Of a stretch of DNA of 64,000 bases, positions 8,729 to 17,022 are shown one piece after another. A model generated the notes under the pieces. The model had not been told where the DNA came from. It did not search any database and saw only the letters and a list, made by a program, of their open reading frames with translations. The translations under genes and the position numbers were made by a program. The DNA comes from DASYLJ01 sp036009625 (GTDB lineage Bacteria; Desulfobacterota; Binatia; DP-6): assembly GCA_036009625.1 (NCBI GenBank), contig DASYLJ010000092.1, positions 12,504-76,503 of the forward strand, read 5' to 3'. Numbering within the stretch: position 1 is the stretch's first letter; each line of letters opens with the position of its first letter.

Positions 8729-8761
8729 GACGTCGCACGATTCTCGCCTGCCGGCGACGTC
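8729..8761. terminator. Inverted repeat between convergent GST and M23 genes
   Basis: GACGTCGC at 8729-8736 pairs with GCGACGTC at 8754-8761 around a 17-nt loop, in the 37-bp gap between two convergent stops. There is no U-tract and the loop is long, so terminator function is only possible. Confidence 0.3.
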
Positions 8762-9911
8762 AGTGGACGTCGATCACCGTGTACGCGAGCGGTAGGGTGC
8801 CGGCCTGCGGTTTCGGCGGGCCGGTCACCACGAGCACGGGCGCGAGTGGATCGCCGGACGCGTCGTCGAGCTGCGCCGGGTCCACCGTGCCCGCCCGCGT
8901 GTAGCTCGTGAGGACGAAGGGCAGGCTGTTCGAGGTGACGACGTCCGGCCCGTCGCTGAGCTGGAAGTGCAGATGCGGCGCGCTCGAGTTGCCGGTGTTG
9001 CCGAGGCGTCCGAGGCGCTGGCCGCGGGTGATGCGATCGCCCTCCCTGACGTCGACGCTGCCCGGCCGGAGATGCGCGTACGTCGCCCACACCTGCGGTG
9101 CGAGCTGCAGGACGACGTGGTTGCCGGTGAAGTCGGTGGGCGCGTGCATGCCGGCGACGGCCTGGTTCGGTGTCTGATCGGGCATGTCGTTGCGCACCGA
9201 CACGACGGTGCCGTCGGCGACGGCCAGCACCTCGGCGTCGTAGCCGAACCACTGCGTCGGGCTCGCGCCGTCGCCCGTGAAGAGGCGGCCGTCGCGGAGC
9301 CGCACCCAGTCGATGGCGAACGTCTCCATCTTCGTCCAGCGCGTGCCGTCGACGACGAGGCGCATGAGGCGGTGCGGAGCGGCGGGGTCGCAGCAGCCGT
9401 TCGCGTTCATCCACCCGTCACCTCGGATCGGCGACGCGATCGCGATCGGGGCTCGCGGGTCGACGGTCAGCTCGGGGCCGAGGATCTCGCGGCTGCCGAT
9501 GATCGCGGCGAGGAGCGTGTCGGGCAGCGTGTAGGTGATCCGATGACCGACACGCGGCGGCGCGCTGCCGGGCGGTATGGCGAGGTCGATCGTCGTCGCC
9601 AGGACGCCGGACGCCGCCACCTCCCGCGTCGGCGTGCCGCCGAGCAGCGGACCGGTGCGCACCGTCAGGTCCTCCTCGTCGAGGCGCAGGAGGGTATGGC
9701 CGTCCGGCGCCAGGACCTCGATGGCGGTCAGCGTCACCGGTGTGCTGAACGCGTTCGTCAACACGAGATCGTACTCGAGGTGCTCGCGACCGTCGCTGCC
9801 GAGGACGCGCAGCGGCGCGTTCGTCGCCGTCACCAGCAACGCCGTCGACGCGCCGCGGGCGGCGACCGGGACGAGGACGAGCAGCGCGAGAGCGACTGCG
9901 GTGGCTCGCAT
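8760..9911 (-). CDS. Exported M23-family metallopeptidase
   Basis: 383 residues, ATG 9911, with a signal peptide (MRATAVALALLVLVPVAARG). The N-terminal half is a beta-rich domain (YDLVLTNAFSTPVTLTAIEV). The C-terminal half is a LytM/M23 lasso-type fold: FAIDWVRL, VLAVADGTVVSVRND, GNHVVLQL, VWATYAHLRPGSV and the zinc-ligand motif HLH in APHLHFQL. M23 enzymes cut peptidoglycan cross-bridges in the periplasm. The canonical HxGxD ligand is less clear, so hydrolytic activity is likely but not certain. It lies 26 bp downstream of the AraC regulator on the same strand. Confidence 0.85.
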   Translation of the reverse strand: MRATAVALALLVLVPVAARGASTALLVTATNAPLRVLGSDGREHLEYDLVLTNAFSTPVTLTAIEVLAPDGHTLLRLDEEDLTVRTGPLLGGTPTREVAASGVLATTIDLAIPPGSAPPRVGHRITYTLPDTLLAAIIGSREILGPELTVDPRAPIAIASPIRGDGWMNANGCCDPAAPHRLMRLVVDGTRWTKMETFAIDWVRLRDGRLFTGDGASPTQWFGYDAEVLAVADGTVVSVRNDMPDQTPNQAVAGMHAPTDFTGNHVVLQLAPQVWATYAHLRPGSVDVREGDRITRGQRLGRLGNTGNSSAPHLHFQLSDGPDVVTSNSLPFVLTSYTRAGTVDPAQLDDASGDPLAPVLVVTGPPKPQAGTLPLAYTVIDVH

Positions 9912-9937
9912 GCCTGCCCGGTAGCAAACACCGGAAG

Positions 9938-10891
9938 TTAGGGCGATGCCCCACCGGTAGAAAATCCGCGCCGATACGCCTGCGGGCTCGTCCCGACGAC
10001 GCGACGAAAGCGATCGCGGAACGTCGCCGACGATCCGAAGCCGACGCTGGCGGCGACGCGCTCCATCGACAGCGCGCTCGTCTCGAGCAGCTGCTGGGCG
10101 CGTCGGACCCGCAGCTGCAGGATCCACTGCGCCGGCGTCGTGCCGACCTGCTCGCGAAACCGACGGCTCAGCGTGCGCGGGCTCATCGCGGCCCAGCGGG
10201 CCATCCGCGCCAGCGACAGCTGCTCGTGCGGATGCGCGTCGAGCCAGTGGAGCAGGGGCGCGAGCGACGGGCCGTCCGGCGCTGGTGCGGCGTGGACGAT
10301 GCGCTGCGCCTGACGTCCGTCGCGCTCGAGCGGCATGACGGCGAGACGCGCGGCCTCGGCGGCGACCGCGGCGCCGTGATCGCGGCGCACCATGTGGACG
10401 CACAGGTCGAGGCCGGCGGCGGCGCCGGCCGAGGTCAGGATGCGGCCGTTGTCGACGAAGAGCACGTCGGGGTCGACGTCGATCGACGGGTACGCGCGTG
10501 CCAGCTCCGTCGTCGCGAGCCAGTGCGTCGTCGCACGCAGGCCGTCGAGCAGGCCGGCGGCGGCGAGGACGAACGCGCCGCTGCAGATCGACGCGATCCG
10601 CGCACCGCGTGCGGCCGCGGGACGCAGCGCCGTCACGAGCGCCGGAGGCACTGGATGCCCGGGTTCGGTGACGCCGGGCACGACGATGGTGTGCGCGTCC
10701 GCCAGCGCGCGCAGCCGCGACGTCGTCCGGACGGCGAAGGCACCGGCGCGCACCGTCGAGGCCACGCCGCAGACGCGTACGTCGTACGGAGCGCTGCCGT
10801 CGCGCAATCGCACGCGGCCGAAGACCTCGCACGGGATCGACAGGTCGAAGGGATTCACGTCATCGAGCGCGACGACGGCGACGACATGCAT
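9938..10891 (-). CDS. GlxA/FtrA-type AraC-family transcriptional regulator
   Basis: 317 residues from ATG 10891. The N-terminal DJ-1/PfpI-like sensor domain (about 1-190) contains LSIPCEVFGRVR, a nucleophile-elbow-like SICSGAFVLAAAGLLDG, and TSAGAAAGLDL. The C-terminal AraC DNA-binding region has two helix-turn-helices: LARMARWAAMSPRTLSRRFR and ERVAASVGFGSSATFRDRF. Relatives sense amino-acid-derived metabolites. An in-frame start 36 bp upstream is possible, but MHVVAVVALDDVNPFDL is the usual family N-terminus. It probably regulates itself, the downstream M23 gene or the divergent membrane gene. Confidence 0.87.
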   Translation of the reverse strand: MHVVAVVALDDVNPFDLSIPCEVFGRVRLRDGSAPYDVRVCGVASTVRAGAFAVRTTSRLRALADAHTIVVPGVTEPGHPVPPALVTALRPAAARGARIASICSGAFVLAAAGLLDGLRATTHWLATTELARAYPSIDVDPDVLFVDNGRILTSAGAAAGLDLCVHMVRRDHGAAVAAEAARLAVMPLERDGRQAQRIVHAAPAPDGPSLAPLLHWLDAHPHEQLSLARMARWAAMSPRTLSRRFREQVGTTPAQWILQLRVRRAQQLLETSALSMERVAASVGFGSSATFRDRFRRVVGTSPQAYRRGFSTGGASP

Positions 10892-11005
10892 GGCGCCGAC
10901 CACTAGCAGGTCGGCGCCCGCGGCCACAGCGTTGGCGCGAACCCGGCGATGTTTGTCGTGTTCGCCGGCAGCCTGGTGCGGGGGGCCGGGACTACGCTAC
11001 CGACC

Positions 11006-11440
11006 ATGGAGTCACACGTGGTCCCGATCATGACGACGGCCGACGTCGTCGTCGCGTTGGCGGTCCCGATCGTCGTCGTCTGTCTCGTCTCGCTGATCCC
11101 GGAGCCCGCACGTCGTCGGTTCATGGCGATCGGGGTGGCCGGGGCGGGCGCCACCTACCTGAACGGCGGCTTCGGCCCGTGGGAGCTCGTCTTCTGCGGC
11201 GTTGCCACGTGGGTGGCGTACCGTGGACTGGAATCGTACACCTGGATCGGCGTCGCGTGGCTCATGCACACGGCCTGGGACCTGGCCCACCATCTGTGGG
11301 GCAACCCGATCCTGGCGTTCATGCCGTCGTCGTCGGCGGGCTGCGCCATCACCGATGCGCTGATCGCGGTCTGGTTCCTGCGCGGCGCGCCGAGCGTCTA
11401 CGGCGTATTCCGCCACGAGGGCGTCGTACCCGCGAAGTAG
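11006..11440 (+). CDS. DUF6010-like integral membrane protein
   Basis: 144 residues and about four hydrophobic segments (VVVALAVPIVVVCLVSLI; an Ala/Gly segment through GAGATYLNGG; LVFCGVATWVAYRGL; a C-terminal AITDALIAVWFL). The stretches NGGFGPWELVF, HTAWDLAHHLWGNP and SAGCAITDA match what I know of the uncharacterised DUF6010 family. The function of that family is not known. ATG 11006 is preferred over an upstream start at 10949 because the segment between them is not protein-like. It is divergent from the AraC regulator. Confidence 0.72.
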   Translation: MESHVVPIMTTADVVVALAVPIVVVCLVSLIPEPARRRFMAIGVAGAGATYLNGGFGPWELVFCGVATWVAYRGLESYTWIGVAWLMHTAWDLAHHLWGNPILAFMPSSSAGCAITDALIAVWFLRGAPSVYGVFRHEGVVPAK

Positions 11441-11475
11441 CGCGGCGGTGGTTGGCGGCGAGCGCGAAGGATGTG

Positions 11476-12306
11476 ATGTTCCCGCGCATGGCGAACTCAC
11501 CGCTGCCCCCCGCATCGCTCGGCTCGTCGCCGGGCCTCGGCCGTCTCCAGGGCCGCCGCATCCTCGTCGTCGGTGCCGGTCGCGAGACCTACTCCATGCC
11601 CGACCCGCCGGTCGGCAACGGTCAGGCGATCAGCCGGCTCGTGGCTCGGGAGGGCGCGGCCGTGGCCTGCGCCGATCTGCAGCTCGCCCGCGCCGAGGAG
11701 ACGGTCGCCGAGGTGATGCGCGAGGAGCACGGTCGCGCCGTCGCCATCGCCGCCGACGCCGCCGACGAGGCCGACGTCGCGCGGATGTTCGACGAGGCGG
11801 TGGCGGGTCTCGGCGGCCTCGACGGCGTCGTGTGCAACGTCGGCGTCGGGCGCGGCGGCAACATCGTGAAGACCGCGGTCGACGACTGGGACTTCGTGCT
11901 CGCCACCAACCTGCGCTCGCACTTCCTCTGCCTGCGACAGGCGCTGCAGCGGCTCGGCGCCGGTGGCTCGGTGGTGCTGGTGTCGTCGGTGGCGGGGCAT
12001 CGTGCCGGCAGCGGCGTCGTCGCCTACGACGCGTCGAAGGCTGCCCTCTCGGGCGTGCTGCGCCAGGCCGTACGGGAAGGCTTCAAGCGCGAGCTGCGCG
12101 TCAACGCCGTCGTTCCGGGCCTCATCGACACCAGCCTCGGTCGCATCGCGACGATGATGCGTCCGAACCGCACCATGGCGCTGCCGTTCGGTCGCCAGGG
12201 CACGTCGTGGGAGGTGGCGTCGGCGGCGCTGTTCCTGCTCTCCGACGAGGCCGCGTACGTCTCGGGCCTCGAGCTCTTCGTCGACGGCGGATTGCGCGTC
12301 ATGTAA
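11476..12306 (+). CDS. SDR oxidoreductase with extended glycine loop
   Basis: 276 residues. The NAD-binding loop is expanded: VVGAGRETYSM, PDPP, then VGNGQAISRL, instead of the compact TGxxxGIG; a subset of SDRs has this longer form. ACADLQ follows strand 2, with Asp favouring NAD. Catalytic Ser (VSSVAGH) and YDASK are present, and the C-terminal VSGLELFVDGGLRVM is classic. The start at ATG 11476 has GAAGG upstream; ATG 11488 is an alternative. It is followed at 12 bp by an SRPBCC gene, suggesting an operon that handles one substrate. Confidence 0.85.
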   Translation: MFPRMANSPLPPASLGSSPGLGRLQGRRILVVGAGRETYSMPDPPVGNGQAISRLVAREGAAVACADLQLARAEETVAEVMREEHGRAVAIAADAADEADVARMFDEAVAGLGGLDGVVCNVGVGRGGNIVKTAVDDWDFVLATNLRSHFLCLRQALQRLGAGGSVVLVSSVAGHRAGSGVVAYDASKAALSGVLRQAVREGFKRELRVNAVVPGLIDTSLGRIATMMRPNRTMALPFGRQGTSWEVASAALFLLSDEAAYVSGLELFVDGGLRVM

Positions 12307-12318
12307 GGACGCTGAGCC

Positions 12319-12747
12319 ATGCCGGAAATCCTGATGCAGCAGCGCTTCGCGGCGCCCCCCGATCGGGTGTTCGATCTCGTCACCGATCACGTCGGCTTCG
12401 GCCGCTTCGTCGGTGCCGACATCCAGATCGAGCGGCAGGGGACACCGCCGCCGAACGGGCTCGGTGCGGTACGCGTCGTGCGGTCGCGCGGCACCTCCGT
12501 CAAGGAGGAGGTCGTGCGCTGGGAGCCGCCGCACGCGATGGACTATCGCGTCATCGGCGGCGCACCGCTGCAGAATCATCTCGGCGAGATCCGTCTGACG
12601 CCAGACGGTACGGGCACGCAGATGCGCTATCGCATCCGCTTCGATTGGCCGTGGTGGGCGGGTGGCTCGGTGGCCGGCGGTCTCCTTGCCCGTCTGCTCG
12701 AACGCGAGATCACCGCGGCCCTGTCGCGCATGGCTGCGACGCCCTGA
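12319..12747 (+). CDS. SRPBCC (polyketide cyclase/START-like) protein
   Basis: 142 residues of a hydrophobic ligand-binding helix-grip fold: IEVQ-type opening MQQRFAAPPDRVFDLVTDH, then GLGAVRVVRSRGTSVKEEVV, WEPPHAMDYRVIGG, and a terminal helix ending in LLEREITAALSRM. Relatives cyclise polyketides or bind and carry hydrophobic compounds. It is probably cotranscribed with the SDR just upstream. The substrate is unknown. Confidence 0.82.
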   Translation: MPEILMQQRFAAPPDRVFDLVTDHVGFGRFVGADIQIERQGTPPPNGLGAVRVVRSRGTSVKEEVVRWEPPHAMDYRVIGGAPLQNHLGEIRLTPDGTGTQMRYRIRFDWPWWAGGSVAGGLLARLLEREITAALSRMAATP

Positions 12748-12790
12748 ACCTCCGTTCAAGGCCTGGAGCGGTGGCGCCGATACACCGTTC

Positions 12791-14866
12791 ATGCGGACCT
12801 CCCGGTGCCCGGTCACGCTCGCGTGCGCGCTGCTCGTGGTCGGCGCGGTTCGGGCCTGGGCGGCGTCGGGGCCGCCGCCGATCGATCTGACGCAGTCGGC
12901 GTCCATGGTGCCGACGGCGTTGACCTCGACCTCGTGCAACGCCGGCCCGTACCATCGGGAGAACAGCTACTACCGCGTGTTCGACCTGGCCTCGTCGCTG
13001 GGAGGGCTGGCGCCGTTGTGGGTGACGAGCGTGGAGTTCGGCGTCGAGCAGGCGGACGACGGACCGGCGGGCCTGGGACAGCCGGTGGGCATTCGCCTCT
13101 ATACCGCCGCTGCGTTGCCGCCCACCGTCGCGGGTCTCACGCTGGTGGCGACCACCACGACCATCGTCACCGACCAGGTGCTCACGACGGTGACCGTCCC
13201 GATCGGTGTGTCGGTTCCCCGCACCGCGCTCCTCGTCGTGGAGATATTCACGCCGGATGCGACCGTGAGCGGCGATCTGTTCTACCTCGGTGCGAACTCC
13301 GCCGGTCAGACGGCGCCGAGCTACATGCGCGCTCCCGGGTGCGCCATTCCGGAGATCGAGCAGCTGTCGAGCCTCGGAATTCCCCTGGCGCACTGGGTGA
13401 TGGCGGTGCACGGCCGGCTCGATCTGCCGCTCGAGCCCCCCATGTGCGTGACCGACTACCGGACGTTCGACAACACGACGCCGGTCGGGGTGGTCGATGC
13501 CGGTGTCATGACCTCGACGATCTTCGTGAGCGGCATTGCGTCGTACCTCTACGACGTCAACGTGCGCACGATGCTGCGGCACACCTTCGCCGCTGACGTC
13601 GACGTCACGCTGCAGTCGCCCGCTGGGACCGTGGTGACGCTGACCACCGACAACGGCGCGGGGAGCGACGACGTCTTCGACGGTACGGTCTGGGACGACG
13701 ACGCCAACCCCGGCGGCCAGGTCCCGTACACGGCGAATGACGGTCTCGTGACCGATCACACCTACCTGACGGGTGTGGTCGCGCCGCGGCTCGTTCCCGA
13801 GGAGGGGCTCGCGGCGTTCATGGGCGAGGATCCGAACGGCACCTGGACGCTCACCGTGTCCGACGACCTGGCCGGAGAAACCGGCACCCTCGACGCCTGG
13901 ACGCTCGAGCTGACGGCGATCGATTCGACGCCGCAGTGGGACATCTCGGCGCGCTCGAACAGTACGCCCGTCGTCATTCCCACGGGTCCGGGCGTCGTGA
14001 CGTCGACGATCGAGGTATCGGGTCTCCCGCCGTACATGTCGCTCCTGACGCTCGAGACCTACCTGACGCACTCGTTCTCGGCCGATCTCGACGTCACGCT
14101 GGAGTCGCCTGCAGGAACCGTGGTGACGATCACCACCGACAACGGCCTCGGGCACGACAACGTCTTCAACGGCACCGGCTGGTCCGCGTTCTTCGATCCC
14201 GACGGGCAGGTTCCGTACGCCAACAACGAGCACATCGTGACGGATCGCGCCTTCGCGGACCTCGTCGTCGCCCCGAGCCTGACGCCCGAGGAGTCGTTCG
14301 GCGCGTTCACGGGCGAGGACCCGAACGGTACCTGGACGCTCACCGTCTCGGATGACATCGCCGGCGACGGCGGCTCGCTGAACGCCTGGAACCTCTACAT
14401 CTCGTCGCTCGCGTGCGTCACCACCACGACGACCTCGTCGTCCAGCACGTCCACCTCGTCGTCGAGCACGACCACCTCGTCGACCCCGACGACCTCCACC
14501 ACCCCGGGTGGAGCGACGACCACGACGACGCTGCCGCCCGGCGGTTGTCTGCATGCGGCCACGACCGACTCCGTCCGCTGCCGCCTGGCCGCGATGATGG
14601 CACGGGTGGCCACCGACGTGCCGGCGCCGGCGACGGCGAAGCTCACGCGGCTCCTCAGTCGGGCCGACGCCAGCGTCGCGACCGCCGCAACGGCCGGACC
14701 GACGACCCCGCCTGGACGGCGCGCGCTGCGCAAGGCGATCCGCTTCGTGCGCAAGTTCGATCGCAAGCTCGGCAGCGGTCTCGGCCGCGCCGTCTCCGGC
14801 GGCGCCCGCACGGTGCTGCACGACGACGCGTCGGGCGTGCTCGCGGACCTGCCCGCGGTCTCCTAG
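12791..14866 (+). CDS. Exported protein with two P-domains, T/S linker and C-terminal RADxSxATA module
   Basis: 691 residues from ATG 12791, with a signal peptide ending near AVRAWAAS. A beta-rich N-terminal domain (to about 215) is followed by two proprotein-convertase P-type jelly rolls at about 216-375 and 381-540. Each holds a strand like ADVDVTLQSPAGTVVTLTTDN, then FMGEDPNGTWTLTVSDDLAG and a LDAWTLEL-type end. A T/S-rich linker joins these to a Cys-bearing helical tail (VRCRLAAM, LTRLLSRADASVATAA, RRALRKAIRF). No protease domain is present, so the P-domains probably mediate binding or stability at the cell surface. The tail matches that of the propeller protein at the start of the window. 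Confidence 0.85.
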   Translation: MRTSRCPVTLACALLVVGAVRAWAASGPPPIDLTQSASMVPTALTSTSCNAGPYHRENSYYRVFDLASSLGGLAPLWVTSVEFGVEQADDGPAGLGQPVGIRLYTAAALPPTVAGLTLVATTTTIVTDQVLTTVTVPIGVSVPRTALLVVEIFTPDATVSGDLFYLGANSAGQTAPSYMRAPGCAIPEIEQLSSLGIPLAHWVMAVHGRLDLPLEPPMCVTDYRTFDNTTPVGVVDAGVMTSTIFVSGIASYLYDVNVRTMLRHTFAADVDVTLQSPAGTVVTLTTDNGAGSDDVFDGTVWDDDANPGGQVPYTANDGLVTDHTYLTGVVAPRLVPEEGLAAFMGEDPNGTWTLTVSDDLAGETGTLDAWTLELTAIDSTPQWDISARSNSTPVVIPTGPGVVTSTIEVSGLPPYMSLLTLETYLTHSFSADLDVTLESPAGTVVTITTDNGLGHDNVFNGTGWSAFFDPDGQVPYANNEHIVTDRAFADLVVAPSLTPEESFGAFTGEDPNGTWTLTVSDDIAGDGGSLNAWNLYISSLACVTTTTTSSSSTSTSSSSTTTSSTPTTSTTPGGATTTTTLPPGGCLHAATTDSVRCRLAAMMARVATDVPAPATAKLTRLLSRADASVATAATAGPTTPPGRRALRKAIRFVRKFDRKLGSGLGRAVSGGARTVLHDDASGVLADLPAVS
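14419..14535 (+). repeat. Thr/Ser-coding low-complexity linker
   Basis: ACG/ACC and TCG/AGC codons alternate almost without interruption between the second P-domain and the helical tail. This is an extended, probably O-glycosylated spacer. It is the shortest of the four strong linkers in the window. Confidence 0.8.
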
Positions 14867-16098
14867 CTGGGGCGCAGCGTCCAGCGGATCGGCATGTGCT
14901 TCACGCCGCCGACGAAGCTCGATCGTACGCGTTGCATGTCGCCGGCGAGCTCGATGTGCGTCACCCGCTCGGCCAGCCGCGCCAGCACCACCTGCAGCTC
15001 GAGGCGTGCGAGATGCGCGCCGAGACAGACGTGCTCGCCGATGCCGAAGCCGAGATGGGGATTCGGATCACGGTCGATGCGGAAGGTGTTCGGCTCGTCG
15101 AAGACCGTCTCGTCGCGGTTGGCGGACGGGTAGAAGAGCACCACGGACTCGCCGGCCGGAATGGTGCGGCCGTGCAGCTCGACGTCCGCGACGGCCGTTC
15201 GGCAGAACTGGATCACGGGGCTCGTCCAGCGCACGGCCTCCTCGGCCGCCGCGCGCGCCAGACCCGACGGGTTCGCCTGCAGCTTGGCGAGCTCGCCGCG
15301 GTTGTCCATCAGCGCGCGCACGCCGCCGGTGATGGCGTTGCGCGTCGTCTCGTTGCCGGCGACGATCAGCAGCACGAAGTACGACATCAGCTCGAAGGCG
15401 GGAATCTCGTGGCTGTCGAGACGCGCCGCCGCCAGCGTGCTCGCGATGTCGTCCCGCGGCTGGCGCGCGCGCAGCGCGACCAGCTCGGTGAAGTAGGCGA
15501 ACATCTGCTGGATGGCGGTCTGGAACGTCGCCGTGATGGCGGCCGCGTCCGCGCCCTGGCCGAACTCCGGATCCGCCGGCGCGATGATCTCGTTCGTCCA
15601 CCGGAAGAGCTGCCGCCAGTCTTCCCGCGGCACGCCGAGCAGGTCGGCGATGACGGCGAGTGGCACGATGGCCGAGAACTCGGTGACGAAGTCGATCTCG
15701 TCGCGCGCCTGCAGCTCGTGCAGCAACTCGGCGACGACCGTCTCGGTGGTGGGCCGCAGCCGCTCGAGCGCGCGCGGCGTGAACCGCTTCGAGGTGAGGC
15801 CGCGGTAGGTCTGGTGCTCGGGCGGGTCCATGTTGATGAGGTGCCGGAGCGGCGGGTTGTTCACGTCCTCCGTGTCGGCGGGGAAGACCGCGAGCCGAGG
15901 CGCATTGATGAAGTGCTGCGGATCGCGCGAGATGCGGAAGACGTCCTCGTGCCGCACGATGGTCCAGAACGGGCGGTAGTTCGGGAGCTCGTAACGCCGC
16001 ACCGGATCGTGCCGCCGGAGCCAGGCCCACGCCTCGTGCGGGTAACCGTGCTCGGCGTAGTAGTCGGGCGAGATGACTTCGATGTCGGGCGGCGTCAT
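14863..16098 (-). CDS. Cytochrome P450
   Basis: 411 residues from ATG 16098, with GAGGGGG upstream. The I-helix oxygen-activation motif is AGNETTRN, the K-helix is EEAVRWTSP (ExxR), and the haem loop is FGIGEHVCLGAHLARLEL with the Cys ligand. INMDPPEHQTYRGLTSKRFTP is also typical of bacterial P450s. These soluble monooxygenases use ferredoxin to hydroxylate steroids, terpenes or alkanes; the specificity cannot be read here. It is last in a minus-strand set after a methyltransferase (46-bp gap). Its TAG shares CTAG with the convergent P-domain gene. Confidence 0.92.
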   Translation of the reverse strand: MTPPDIEVISPDYYAEHGYPHEAWAWLRRHDPVRRYELPNYRPFWTIVRHEDVFRISRDPQHFINAPRLAVFPADTEDVNNPPLRHLINMDPPEHQTYRGLTSKRFTPRALERLRPTTETVVAELLHELQARDEIDFVTEFSAIVPLAVIADLLGVPREDWRQLFRWTNEIIAPADPEFGQGADAAAITATFQTAIQQMFAYFTELVALRARQPRDDIASTLAAARLDSHEIPAFELMSYFVLLIVAGNETTRNAITGGVRALMDNRGELAKLQANPSGLARAAAEEAVRWTSPVIQFCRTAVADVELHGRTIPAGESVVLFYPSANRDETVFDEPNTFRIDRDPNPHLGFGIGEHVCLGAHLARLELQVVLARLAERVTHIELAGDMQRVRSSFVGGVKHMPIRWTLRPS

Positions 16099-16144
16099 GC
16101 GGTCGGTCCCCCTCGCAGGGCGGTAGCCGAGGGGCCCGGGTGGG

Positions 16145-16990
16145 TCAATCACGCCGCAGGACGACGAAGTCGATCGGGAGGCGCTCGTCGATGCCCTGCA
16201 GGACGCGCGTCGTCGCGTGGTCGCGCTCCTCTGCGGCGACGTCGCTCGTCTCGACGACGGTGTACCCGGGGATCGTGCGCACGGACGCTGCGTCGAGCAG
16301 GGTGTAGGCGCGGTCCGGGCGCCCGAAGCGGCGAGCGAGATACTCGCCGAGTCGACGATACACGGCGTAGCGTGCGGCGTCGGTCGGCCAGTACTCGAAC
16401 GCCACCATCGAGCCGGGTTGCTGGGCCGCGGCCAGCATCGCGAAGAGCTGCGCCAGGACGTCGCGCGAGAGGTAGTAGACGAGCCCCTCCATCAGCACGA
16501 ACGACGGCCCCGCGCACCACGTGCGCAGGGCGGTGGCGAGACGCATGAGGTCGTCGGGGCGCATGAGGTCGGCGGCGAAGAAGGTGAGCTGGCGGCGTGG
16601 CAGGGTGCCGTCCGCCACCCACGCGTCGACGCGCGCCTGCTTGGTGGCGACGATGACCGGCATATCCACCTCGACGGCGTGGCATCGCGCGTCGAGCAGC
16701 TGCGGGTACGACGTGAACCCGGCGCCGAGGTTCACGAACGTCGGGGTTGGGTGTGCCGCTACGAATGCGCGCAGCCGTGTCAGGTAGAAGCGATTCCGCA
16801 GCGACAACGACACGTCGTCGTGCGGGTAGACCTCGCGAGCCAACTCGTCCCACAGCGCCTGCGTCTCGGGCGTCACCCACAGGTGCGCGTAGGTGTCGCC
16901 GCTGAGCTCGACCTGCCGGGCGCGCGACAGGTTGACGACGAAGGCGGTGCCGGAGACGTCGTGGGCGATGGGCGGCGCGCTGTCGGCCAT
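16145..16990 (-). CDS. Leucine-carboxyl-methyltransferase-like SAM methyltransferase
   Basis: 281 residues. The SAM-binding motif I is TFVNLGAGFTSYPQLL, followed by HAVEVDMPVIVATKQ with the acidic residue after strand 2. ADLMRPDDLMRLATAL and a LMEGLVYYLSRDVLAQLF-type segment are hallmarks of the LCMT/PPM (PF04072) group, in which the EGxxxYL motif is diagnostic. Bacterial members O-methylate carboxylates or other acceptors, including in natural-product pathways. It lies between the HExxH protein and the P450 on one strand and may be cotranscribed. Confidence 0.83.
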   Translation of the reverse strand: MADSAPPIAHDVSGTAFVVNLSRARQVELSGDTYAHLWVTPETQALWDELAREVYPHDDVSLSLRNRFYLTRLRAFVAAHPTPTFVNLGAGFTSYPQLLDARCHAVEVDMPVIVATKQARVDAWVADGTLPRRQLTFFAADLMRPDDLMRLATALRTWCAGPSFVLMEGLVYYLSRDVLAQLFAMLAAAQQPGSMVAFEYWPTDAARYAVYRRLGEYLARRFGRPDRAYTLLDAASVRTIPGYTVVETSDVAAEERDHATTRVLQGIDERLPIDFVVLRRD

Positions 16991-17022
16991 GCGCCGATCG
17001 ATCGCCGGATCAGCGGACGCTG

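Noticed and set aside
12791..14866. Subtilisin-like protease because of the P-domains
   Set aside because: No catalytic Asp/His/Ser domain precedes the two P-domains.
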